55,594 nt of DNA from Patescibacteria group bacterium (GTDB lineage: Bacteria > Patescibacteriota > Minisyncoccia > Phycocordibacterales > XYD1-FULL-46-19), in the NCBI GenBank assembly GCA_022705505.1, contig JAKJEI010000004.1, positions 1 through 55,594 on the forward strand, given 5' to 3'. This document shows, in pieces, positions 49,762 through 55,594 of this stretch. Both the position numbers and the translations under genes were made by a program. The notes under the pieces are model-generated. The model worked only from the letters and a program-made list of their open reading frames with translations. It did no database searches and was not told where the DNA came from. How positions within the stretch are numbered: the stretch's first letter is position 1; every line of letters begins with the position of its first letter.

Positions 49762-50166
49762 TTAAACGACCTCCGCGTTCCCCTGCCGGTCAATATAGCT
49801 TTTCAAGATCAAGGCGGCCGCGCGCGCGTCGGTCAAAGGGTCAGTTTGTTCTTCATCTATAATCCGCTTAGCTTCCCAAGAAGAAAAAAATTCTCTTTCC
49901 CGCGCTAGAGGCAAACCAATTTTTTGTTTCAACAAATCTTCAAACTTCTCAATCTCGCGCATTAGCGGATTCGGCCGACCAGACAAATCAAGTGACTCGC
50001 CGACCACAATCAAGCCAACCTTTTCGCGCGCGCACAATTCTTTGATTTTGCCAACCAAAAATTTGTCGTTCGGCCAAGTGTTATGCGGGAAAGCAAAACG
50101 GCCGCCTTCATCAGAAAGCGCCAAACCGACTTTTTTGTGCCCATAATCAATCCCCAACAATCGCAT
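49762..50166 (-). CDS. ruvX: RuvX/YqgF-family nuclease
   Basis: 134 residues. RNase H-like fold: RLLGIDYGHKKVGLALSDEGG (catalytic Asp), GLIVVGESLDLSGRPNPLMREIEKFEDLL, and DPLTDARAAALILKSY (final Asp). Members resolve Holliday junctions or process the 5' end of pre-16S rRNA. It lies 2 nt after the hypothetical gene 50169-50750, so the two are co-transcribed. Confidence 0.93.
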   Translation of the reverse strand: MRLLGIDYGHKKVGLALSDEGGRFAFPHNTWPNDKFLVGKIKELCAREKVGLIVVGESLDLSGRPNPLMREIEKFEDLLKQKIGLPLAREREFFSSWEAKRIIDEEQTDPLTDARAAALILKSYIDRQGNAEVV

Positions 50167-50168
50167 AA

Positions 50169-50750
50169 TTAAAGTGACTGACGCAAGTCAGCGCAAAATT
50201 GAGAGCCCAAATCGGCGCTGAGGTTTTGGTTATAGACAAAAGCCAAGCTATCTCTATTGTATTGATAAGCGTTCACTTCACAGTCGGCCAAGGCGCCATC
50301 AAAATCAACATTCCAGCTGCCAGCATAAATTACTTTTTGTTCCGGCTTCCAATTCACGCTGGCGCCGTTTCGGACTGAAGCTCCTTCCGATAAAATAATC
50401 GGCCCCTCCTCACCAGCGGCATCAATAAATTTGGCCAAAACCGGCTTGTCCCCCTGCCAAATAAACAACGCCAAATCATCGGTGTAAGCACCCCCCGAAC
50501 CAATCGCCACCAAAGCTTCCGGCACTCCATCGCCAGTCAGGTCTGCTTCGCGGACAACTTGAACCGGTCGCAACTGTCCTTCAGCGGAAATATCTTCAGT
50601 TTCTTTCAAAATTGTTTTTATTTTAGATATTTGCTTAGCCCAAACTAAATCTTTTGATGATGGTTCAAGACATGGGCAAAAACGCAGAGCCAGTCCCACC
50701 ACTAAAAGCAAAATTGCCGCCGTCAAACTAATTAAAAATTTTTTTCTCAT
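50169..50750 (-). CDS. Exported FG-GAP/VCBS-like protein of unknown function
   Basis: 193 residues. N-terminal membrane helix or signal (about 5-24, FLISLTAAILLLVVGLALRF). The domain has VVREADLTGDGVPEALVAIGSGGAYTDDLALFIWQGDKPVL, a calcium-binding-like DxTGDGxxE loop typical of FG-GAP repeats, and three Cys that could form disulfides. Function unknown; an extracytoplasmic binding protein is likely. Confidence 0.7.
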   Translation of the reverse strand: MRKKFLISLTAAILLLVVGLALRFCPCLEPSSKDLVWAKQISKIKTILKETEDISAEGQLRPVQVVREADLTGDGVPEALVAIGSGGAYTDDLALFIWQGDKPVLAKFIDAAGEEGPIILSEGASVRNGASVNWKPEQKVIYAGSWNVDFDGALADCEVNAYQYNRDSLAFVYNQNLSADLGSQFCADLRQSL

Positions 50751-50821
50751 AAATAAGACCTTAACTTGCCAATAAAATAATTATACCACTAAAAACAATT
50801 TAAGCCGTAAACAAAATAAAA

Positions 50822-50838
50822 GGGGCTCCGAGAGCCCC
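50822..50838 (-). terminator. Terminator of the orphan at 50861
   Basis: GGGGCTC (50822-50828) pairs with GAGCCCC (50832-50838), loop CGA; the minus strand continues TTTTATTTTG. Confidence 0.88.
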
Positions 50839-50860
50839 GCTAAAAAACTGACCTTGGCAC

Positions 50861-51370
50861 CTAGCCTGCCAGAGCAGACCCAAGCTGTTGCAAACCGAAA
50901 CTCCGCAACTGGGAGCCATCGGCATCGTAAATGACCTGGGCTTTCAAACAGCTCCGTGGCACCTCAAGGAACCAGGAGTGGTCTGAGGACCAGACCTCCT
51001 CTGGCAAGGACACGAGCCGGTTCCAACAGTCTTGATTGATTTTCCTCTTGGCGTCATCGGCATATTGCCACTGTTTCGCCAAAAAGACGTAACACCGGTA
51101 ACGAAGCTCCTCTTCAAAAAGGGTGTCTATGACGACTGCCAGATGCAGGTCTTCCAATCTGGCAACCAACCCCCATTTTTCAAAGAGGTGTTTGAGCGCC
51201 ACCACACAAGCTGTCTCTTCGGCGGGAACTAGGCTGGCCGAACAGTTCAAGCAGTGGGGGCTCTCTTTCTCCTTCTCCTTGTCCTTTTTTCCCATTTTTC
51301 CCATAAAGACCAAACGGTATTTGGTATCCAAGGGAAAAGCAAGGACTATCTCCTGCGGTTTATTCCCCAT
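50861..51370 (-). CDS. Orphan protein with strong ribosome binding site
   Basis: About 169 residues from ATG 51370, which lies 8 nt after AAAGGAGG. A nearer ATG at 51376 opens only a five-codon frame. A Cys pair LNCSASLV, a Lys/Glu-rich linker (KMGKKDKEKEKES) and a mostly helical remainder (ALKHLFEKWGLVARLEDLHLAVVIDTLFEEELRYRCYVFLAKQW) are visible. No family recognised. The promoter is TTGTTA, 18 nt, TTTAAT with TGC upstream. Confidence 0.65.
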   Translation of the reverse strand: MGNKPQEIVLAFPLDTKYRLVFMGKMGKKDKEKEKESPHCLNCSASLVPAEETACVVALKHLFEKWGLVARLEDLHLAVVIDTLFEEELRYRCYVFLAKQWQYADDAKRKINQDCWNRLVSLPEEVWSSDHSWFLEVPRSCLKAQVIYDADGSQLRSFGLQQLGSALAG

Positions 51371-51562
51371 TAGCCATACCTCCTTTCTGGTTTTATTAAA
51401 GCATAAGAGGACACAATTTAACAAGCTAGAGAGGCCGGGGAAACAAGAAGGCAAAATTCGTTGCCTCTCGTTTCAATTTTTCCCTCAACTTGTCGCCCTT
51501 GGTTGTTTTATCAAACTTTCAAGCCATCTTTCAAGGTTTTTAAAAAGAATTTTCTATTATTT

Positions 51563-52492
51563 TTATTTACTGACAAAAAATTCAACCACCACGTAAGCCA
51601 GCCAAAAAAGCAAGAGCATCGCCCCTTCTTTTTTCGTAACCGTACGACCGGAACGCATAAACCTCAACAAAAATATCGAGGCCACAACCATAAACGTGCC
51701 CGTCACATAAACAATTCTGGCCGGAAAGTAAAACGGACTAATAAGGGCAAGGACCCCGATAACGATTGTCGCGTCTGCCAAAACAGACCCCAAAATATCG
51801 CCGATTGCCAAGCTGTCTTCCTTTTGTCTTACGGCCTTAAACGAATACAAAAACTCCGGCATGGTAGTCCCCAAGCTAACAACCAACATACCGACAAGAA
51901 TAGGTGTGATGTTGAGCATCTCGGCCAAAGCAGTCGCGGACCTTACCGTGAAATGCGCGCCAATAAGCAACATGGCCATAGCCGAAAGCAAAAAAAGGAT
52001 ATTTTTGTATTTGCCGTTGCGATTGCTAAACACCTTTGACGCTTCCGTGCCGTTTCTAAACACAAAATAATAGAAAATCAGCCCGGTAATTACCAAAATG
52101 GCGCCGTCAATACGGGAAAAATGTCCATTTAGCCCAAGAATTATGGGAAACATTAAGAAAAGCGGGTACAAGTCCACATTTTTTAATATTTTGCTCTCAA
52201 TTTTTATGCTTCGGCCGGACAGCAAAATCAAGAGCGCAAAAATAAGAGACAGGTCAGCAATATTTGAACCAAACAATGTTCCAAGCCCAAATTCCGGAAT
52301 CCCCTGAAGCGCGGAATTTATTGAGATAATTGTTTCGGGCAAAATTGAAATAAAAGCAACAACCACAAAACCAATAACATAACGAGAGAGACTAAAATGT
52401 TCCGCGAGTTTGGCGGAATATTTAGTGGCAAGCGTTGCGCCTTTCACTACCAAAAACAGTGAGAAGGCAAAAATTAAAAGGGTTTCCAACAT
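51563..52492 (-). CDS. Sodium/calcium exchanger (CaCA family, YrbG-like)
   Basis: 309 residues, ten membrane helices in two inverted halves. The ion-binding alpha-repeats are GFVVVAFISILPETIISINSALQGIPEFGLGTLFGSNIADLSLI and MLVVSLGTTMPEFLYSFKAVRQKEDSLAIGDILGSVLADATIVIG, each with the conserved Glu and Asn/Asp. It exchanges calcium for sodium or protons across the membrane. Complete length. A hairpin with T-run (CCCGC/GCGGG, near 52524-52540) lies just upstream on the plus strand. Confidence 0.93.
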   Translation of the reverse strand: MLETLLIFAFSLFLVVKGATLATKYSAKLAEHFSLSRYVIGFVVVAFISILPETIISINSALQGIPEFGLGTLFGSNIADLSLIFALLILLSGRSIKIESKILKNVDLYPLFLMFPIILGLNGHFSRIDGAILVITGLIFYYFVFRNGTEASKVFSNRNGKYKNILFLLSAMAMLLIGAHFTVRSATALAEMLNITPILVGMLVVSLGTTMPEFLYSFKAVRQKEDSLAIGDILGSVLADATIVIGVLALISPFYFPARIVYVTGTFMVVASIFLLRFMRSGRTVTKKEGAMLLLFWLAYVVVEFFVSK

Positions 52493-52792
52493 AAATCACT
52501 TCATCAAACTATCAAATGAGGCCCCCGCTGGCGGGTTTTTCTTTTAATGTTTTGTCTTGTTTTATAATTTTATAATTAGCAAGAATATAAACTTCTTGCT
52601 GTCACTGTTCATTATATTAAATATCTACGATTTCGCAAAAAAATAAAGCGCCAATTTGTCTTTGAGAAATTTGACCTGATTTGGCGCGCGGAGAGCAAAG
52701 CAGCAGAATCCCCCTCCCCCTGCCCGCCACACCTTGCCTGACCAACCAAAACGGCGCTTGAGCGAAAGCCGAAACAAAAAACAATTTAAGTT

Positions 52793-52814
52793 TTGCCCAT
52801 CTTTGGCGGGGCAA
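52793..52814 (-). terminator. Probable terminator after the small gene at 52845
   Basis: TTGCCC (52793-52798) pairs with GGGCAA (52809-52814), extended by AAGTT/AACTT-type flanks; the minus strand then has TTAAATTGTTTTTTG. The rest of 52493-52844 shows a GCGCCAA/TTGGCGC inverted repeat (about 52638-52687) and no convincing gene. Confidence 0.55.
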
Positions 52815-52844
52815 CTTTAAATTTTGGCAAAAAGAACGAGATAG

Positions 52845-53018
52845 TTATACCCGAATTTTTTGGCGCATCCCGGGCAAAATGAAAATTCGCTGATGATTGG
52901 GGTTGGACAATTTTTGTTCCAACCCTTGCCTCTGGCCATAGTCCCAGCCAATGATTTTTTTCGTCTTGATATCAAGGTCAATATAAAATCTGGTATTGAT
53001 ATCAATTTTCTTCGCCAT
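52845..53018 (-). CDS. Small conserved-looking basic protein
   Basis: 57 residues from ATG 53018 (MAKKIDINTRFYIDLDIKTKKIIGWDYGQRQGLEQKLSNPNHQRIFILPGM...). The sequence is well ordered and beta-hairpin-like, without signal or membrane segment. The first 17 nt overlap the end of the TspO-like gene, pointing to translation coupling. Function unknown; I believe similar short proteins occur in other CPR genomes but cannot check. Confidence 0.6.
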   Translation of the reverse strand: MAKKIDINTRFYIDLDIKTKKIIGWDYGQRQGLEQKLSNPNHQRIFILPGMRQKIRV

Positions 53019-53796
53019 AATTTGTTGTCGTTGGGTTATTTGTTTTTTTCTTAATACCGATAAATACAATCATTCCGGCAAATACTACCAGACACAGAAT
53101 CGCGGCGCCGATAACTGTCGGATATTCCCCGGCAAATCCGCTTTCAGCAAGATGCTTATAAAGAATCGCTGCGTAAGCCCAAATAAGCACCAGCCCATAG
53201 GCAATCGCGCGGTCGTAAAGCATTCGCCATGAGCCAATCAGTGCTCCGACCAAAAGGATGACAATGGTCCAGAAAACTTCGGAAAGGCCAAACCTATTCC
53301 AGCCAATGCTGACCAAAAAAACGGTAATATTGGCGATTGTCGCCACCGTAATCCAGCCAAAATAAACGCTAAACGGCAAGCGCGCCAGCGATTTTTCTTT
53401 TTGGCCAAGATTGCCAACCCGCAAAATATTAGCCAGCCGAATAAGCGTATACAACAATCCGGCCATCAGCAGAACCGAGAGCCAGATGACGTCATAATGC
53501 CAGGCAAATATCCAAGCGGCATTCAATAAAGCATTAACGATAAACAGGCGGTTAATTCGCGCCACTAATTCATTTTTCCCCTGTCCCAATTGATAAATGA
53601 CATAAATCGCCAAAAGTGTGTAAATCAGTCCCCAAATAGAAAAGGCGTAGCCAGCCGGCGCGAACAGATTGGGATAGCTGTCCGATATTTCCCCGGTTTC
53701 TCGTCCGGCAATCGGAAGCCACACCGCCAGAGCATTGACGACAACCATCACGATATATGCCCCCAGGGTGGAAATTTTTAACAATTTTGTGTTCAT
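53002..53796 (-). CDS. TspO/MBR-like (tryptophan-rich sensory) membrane protein
   Basis: 264 residues with about seven membrane helices. Trp-rich blocks such as AGYAFSIWGLIYTLLAIYVIYQL, NALLNAAWIFAWHYDVIWLSVLLM, SVYFGWITVATIANI and SWRMLYDRAIAYGLVLIWAYAAILYKHL match the bacterial extended TspO family, which binds porphyrins or isoprenoid-like ligands. The ligand here is unknown. It is co-transcribed with the small gene at 52845-53018. Confidence 0.82.
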   Translation of the reverse strand: MNTKLLKISTLGAYIVMVVVNALAVWLPIAGRETGEISDSYPNLFAPAGYAFSIWGLIYTLLAIYVIYQLGQGKNELVARINRLFIVNALLNAAWIFAWHYDVIWLSVLLMAGLLYTLIRLANILRVGNLGQKEKSLARLPFSVYFGWITVATIANITVFLVSIGWNRFGLSEVFWTIVILLVGALIGSWRMLYDRAIAYGLVLIWAYAAILYKHLAESGFAGEYPTVIGAAILCLVVFAGMIVFIGIKKKTNNPTTTNYGEEN

Positions 53797-53833
53797 AGTT
53801 TTTATTTATTTAATAATTAAAAATAAAATTGGA

Positions 53834-54775
53834 CTATTCCAAATACCTCTCTTCATACAATTGAGGCACCTGACACTGCACAAAACTCACGCAATCATTG
53901 GGAGTTTTGATATCAACAGCATTGATACACTTGATCATTTCTTTGGGCCAAGTCGGGCATTCTTCCATGCAAGTATTGTAAGCATCGGTCAAATCAGCCG
54001 CCGTCACATCTTCAGTATAGGCGGCGCAGTCTTTGTGCCTTTGGCAAGCGTCAGAACACTTATCAGAAATGACTTTTTTATTTTCTTCTTCCGGGCACAG
54101 GGTTTTCAGTTCCTGTAAAAGATTTTTTATTTTTTGTTCAAGCTCTGCCATTTTTATGATTGGCTCATTCGAGTCCGCAATATTAATTTCCGGCAGAGGC
54201 GGCACGTTGGAATCTAAAGTGGGCACTTCCGAACCTGGCCGGCCGGTATTTAATTCCGGCAATTCCGGGACATATTCAACTGGTCTTCCCAAATCATCTA
54301 CGACTTGGATATTTATATCTGGCAGAGACGGCGCATCAGAGGTCAGCTCCGGCACTTTTGAGCCGGGCACCACGATGACATCCGGACCCAGCTCCGGCAA
54401 AGGTGGAACATCGGAGGTCAGTTCTGGTACTTCTGAACCCGGCCGGCCTTCGGGTGTAACCGAGGTTGGTCCCCCTTCGGGCAATTGGGGCACATTATCC
54501 AGCCAGTCTTTTTTCCTCTCCGCCAAATCTGCCAGCCCATCTTCAAGAGATTTTATCTGTTTGGCCAGACCTTTTTTATCGCCACAATCCGCGTTTGCGG
54601 TTTTGGCTTGCTCCGCCTCTATTAACAAGCTTTCATAAGCTGAAACTATTTTTTCCGGATTGTCCAAGGGATTTTGGGGTTGTGAATCGCCAAACTTATT
54701 TAATAAAAGATAAGCCGAAACGCCCAAAATAGCTACGGCGACGACACCGGTTAAAATTTTTTGGATAGTACTCAT
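53834..54775 (-). CDS. Membrane-anchored protein with Pro-rich repeats and a Cys-rich end
   Basis: 313 residues. A membrane anchor (about 8-26), a helical region with QIKSLEDGLADLAERKKDWL, then repeats of about 20 residues with the pattern GRPGSEVPEL-TSDVPPLPEL (near 110-129, 138-154 and 178-197). A coiled coil (IIKMAELEQKIKNLLQELKTLCPEE) leads into a C-terminal domain with nine Cys in the pattern C-x3-C...C...C-x3-C...C...C...C, likely disulfide-linked. No family recognised; probably a wall-spanning or adhesive protein. TATAAT (54782-54787) lies 6 nt before the ATG. Confidence 0.75.
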   Translation of the reverse strand: MSTIQKILTGVVAVAILGVSAYLLLNKFGDSQPQNPLDNPEKIVSAYESLLIEAEQAKTANADCGDKKGLAKQIKSLEDGLADLAERKKDWLDNVPQLPEGGPTSVTPEGRPGSEVPELTSDVPPLPELGPDVIVVPGSKVPELTSDAPSLPDINIQVVDDLGRPVEYVPELPELNTGRPGSEVPTLDSNVPPLPEINIADSNEPIIKMAELEQKIKNLLQELKTLCPEEENKKVISDKCSDACQRHKDCAAYTEDVTAADLTDAYNTCMEECPTWPKEMIKCINAVDIKTPNDCVSFVQCQVPQLYEERYLE

Positions 54776-54781
54776 ATGATT

Positions 54782-54787
54782 ATTATA
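54782..54787 (-). promoter_or_regulatory. -10 box (leaderless) of the Cys-rich protein gene
   Basis: Minus strand TATAAT, 6 nt before ATG 54775, the same spacing as at ftsK. Confidence 0.6.
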
Positions 54788-54811
54788 TAAATATAATTAA
54801 AATTATTTAAC

Positions 54812-55258
54812 CTACCTTCCCAAAATTTTTCTCAACTCCTCAATGACCGCTTTTTCCCAGGCTTTCATTGCAAACCAACCAATGAGCGGCTTGGCGATAA
54901 CTCGCAGCCATTTTTTATGGATATCCACCTCGTAAACATAATTGATTTTTGTCCCGCCTTCAACTTTTTCCAATAAAAGCTCTTCGTGCCCTGACGTGCC
55001 AAATTTGGGGCTTTCATTATCAGAAATGAACCCCCTCTCCGGAATGATGCTAGTTTTCATTTTGACCGGGAATGTTTGGCCGAATGTTTTTACTTGAGCG
55101 TCAATTTCCAAATGATTGCCTTCCCGTTTCGTGATGACGAGTGACTTGGCAACTTTGGGAAAATTTTTCGGCAGATTTTCAAAATCGGTAATGATGTTGA
55201 AAACCTCCCCTAGCGGAGCCTTGACTAGCCATGAATTTTCCAGGCGGATATGCTTCAT
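54812..55258 (-). CDS. SRPBCC (START-like) domain protein
   Basis: 148 residues, the size of one helix-grip domain. The start IRLENSWLVKAPLGEVFNIITDFENLPKNFPKVAKSLVI and the end RVIAKPLIGWFAMKAWEKAVIEELRKILGR are typical of polyketide cyclase/dehydrase-like ligand-binding proteins. It binds a hydrophobic small molecule; which one is unknown. The last 14 codons recur in decayed form at 55299-55343. Confidence 0.82.
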   Translation of the reverse strand: MKHIRLENSWLVKAPLGEVFNIITDFENLPKNFPKVAKSLVITKREGNHLEIDAQVKTFGQTFPVKMKTSIIPERGFISDNESPKFGTSGHEELLLEKVEGGTKINYVYEVDIHKKWLRVIAKPLIGWFAMKAWEKAVIEELRKILGR

Positions 55259-55298
55259 ATAACTAATTTATAAACCCCCTACCCTGAATTAACAAGTT

Positions 55299-55343
55299 TT
55301 ATCTTCCCCAAATTTTTCTCAACTCCTCAACCATCGCTTTTTC
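55299..55343 (-). pseudogene. Remnant of a second SRPBCC gene 3' end
   Basis: The minus strand reads EKAMVEELRKIWGR and a stop, nearly equal to EKAVIEELRKILGR at the end of the SRPBCC protein. A TGA precedes it, so it is not translated. It overlaps the 3' end of the AbrB-like gene in another frame. Confidence 0.7.
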
Positions 55344-55507
55344 TCAAGCACCCAGCGCAAAGAACCGCCACGGATTCTGGTTATTTTCACTCTTTGCTTT
55401 TCGCGCCATTTGAGCTCGGTGATGATTTCTTTGGGAATAGTTACCGCCAGACTGGTTTTACCCAGCTTTTGCAGTTTGCGGGTATTTTTGTCTGCTAGTT
55501 TTCTCAT
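55319..55507 (-). CDS. AbrB/SpoVT-type DNA-binding protein, altered C-terminus
   Basis: 62 residues. The swapped-hairpin fold is seen in RKLQKLGKTSLAVTIPKEIITELKWREKQRVKITRIRGGSLRWVLE, the MazE/AbrB pattern (LxVTIPKEI...L). Such proteins are antitoxins or transition-state regulators. The last ~8 residues (KKRWLRS) are read from the SRPBCC remnant in a shifted frame, so the natural end is probably lost. No toxin gene follows. Three palindromes just upstream could be its operator. Confidence 0.78.
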   Translation of the reverse strand: MRKLADKNTRKLQKLGKTSLAVTIPKEIITELKWREKQRVKITRIRGGSLRWVLEKKRWLRS

Positions 55508-55516
55508 ATGTATTTG

Positions 55517-55549
55517 AGTATATACTTTAGTATATACTTTAGTATATAC
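55517..55549 (-). promoter_or_regulatory. Operator-like array of three GTATATAC palindromes
   Basis: GTATATAC at 55518-55525, 55530-55537 and 55542-55549, exactly 12 bp apart, within AGTATATACTTT repeats. A TATAAT follows upstream on the minus strand (near 55552). The array sits 11 nt before the AbrB-like start, the expected place for autoregulation. Confidence 0.65.
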
Positions 55550-55563
55550 CTATTATACACCAT

Positions 55564-55594
55564 TGGCGGAGGGTAGAGGACTCGAACCTCTAAG
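55564..55594 (-). tRNA. tRNA-Ser, 3' end only (gene continues beyond window)
   Basis: Minus strand: T arm AGAGG-TTCGAGT-CCTCT, acceptor 3' strand ACCCTCC, discriminator G and an encoded CCA. The acceptor and the G73 point to serine; the anticodon lies outside. It is the only tRNA here with CCA in the DNA. Confidence 0.7.

Noticed and set aside
52617-52814. Minus-strand 65-codon frame in the spacer
   Set aside because: No start signal, low-complexity composition, and it crosses a terminator-like hairpin.
55514-55549. Could the 12 bp repeats be a CRISPR or iteron array?
   Set aside because: Units are 12 bp without spacers and number three; position before an AbrB-like gene favours an operator.

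Overview
The window looks like a chromosomal segment of a Candidate Phyla Radiation bacterium (Patescibacteria), most likely of the Parcubacteria group. This is inferred from dense packing of short genes, many small orphan membrane and cell-surface proteins, a peptidoglycan-binding surface protein, lone four-helix-bundle (23S intervening-sequence type) and GIY-YIG genes, DUF134/DUF5320 proteins, and ribosomal operons that lack expected neighbours (no rplA beside rplK, no rplI beside rpsR). There is no rRNA, CRISPR array, phage or large conjugative element. Most genes lie on the minus strand.

Layout. 1-6200: secreted zinc phospholipase C-like protein (cut by the window edge), a REP-associated transposase between palindromic repeats, a lamin-tail-domain surface protein with a decayed partial duplicate beside it, and a large peptidoglycan-binding surface protein with a long structured leader. 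6300-14800: HTH regulator, then the plus-strand run ftsK, Ig-like anchor, recA, efp; then rpsF-ssb-rpsR, tatD and a four-helix-bundle gene inside inverted repeats. 14800-28100: metG, glyS, ileS and argS, with an AI-2E family permease, an M16 peptidase, a surface protein and recO. 28100-37700: dut, glyA, a small P-loop ATPase, secE-nusG-rplK, htrA, an RsuA-type pseudouridine synthase, dsbB, a HAD phosphatase, a thioredoxin-CcdA fusion and DUF134/DUF5320. 37800-42500: a probable mannose/mannan operon (glycosyltransferase-toroid fusion, GH130, ManC-type cupin, HAD phosphomannomutase-like protein). 42600-46900: two GIY-YIG genes, each abutting a tRNA gene (His, Val), tRNA-Leu, tRNA-Arg, a cob(I)alamin adenosyltransferase, rplS and an RluA-type pseudouridine synthase. 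46900-49300: pilMNO-type pilus operon. 49400-55594: small orphans, ruvX, a CaCA exchanger, a TspO-like protein, a Cys-rich repeat protein, a SRPBCC protein, an AbrB-like regulator and the 3' end of a tRNA-Ser.

The most interesting signal is a set of minimal one-gene elements bounded by repeats. Two GIY-YIG genes (about 80 codons) each sit inside 20-21 bp inverted repeats whose outer end overlaps a tRNA acceptor-stem sequence (GGGYGCYTA), and that sequence is repeated at the far end of the element. A four-helix-bundle gene is enclosed by GGTTTTAGGTGTTAGG inverted repeats and appears to have replaced the 5' end of tatD. A RAYT transposase is flanked by identical REP-like units.

A second theme is two styles of gene expression. 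Many core genes start exactly 6 nt after a TATAAT-like -10 box, often with an upstream TGn, which implies leaderless mRNAs. In contrast, five small genes of unknown function carry strong Shine-Dalgarno sites and private terminators, most with recognisable promoters. Other notable points are a histidine-phosphatase domain inserted in isoleucyl-tRNA synthetase and an EF-P whose modifiable lysine is replaced by glutamine.
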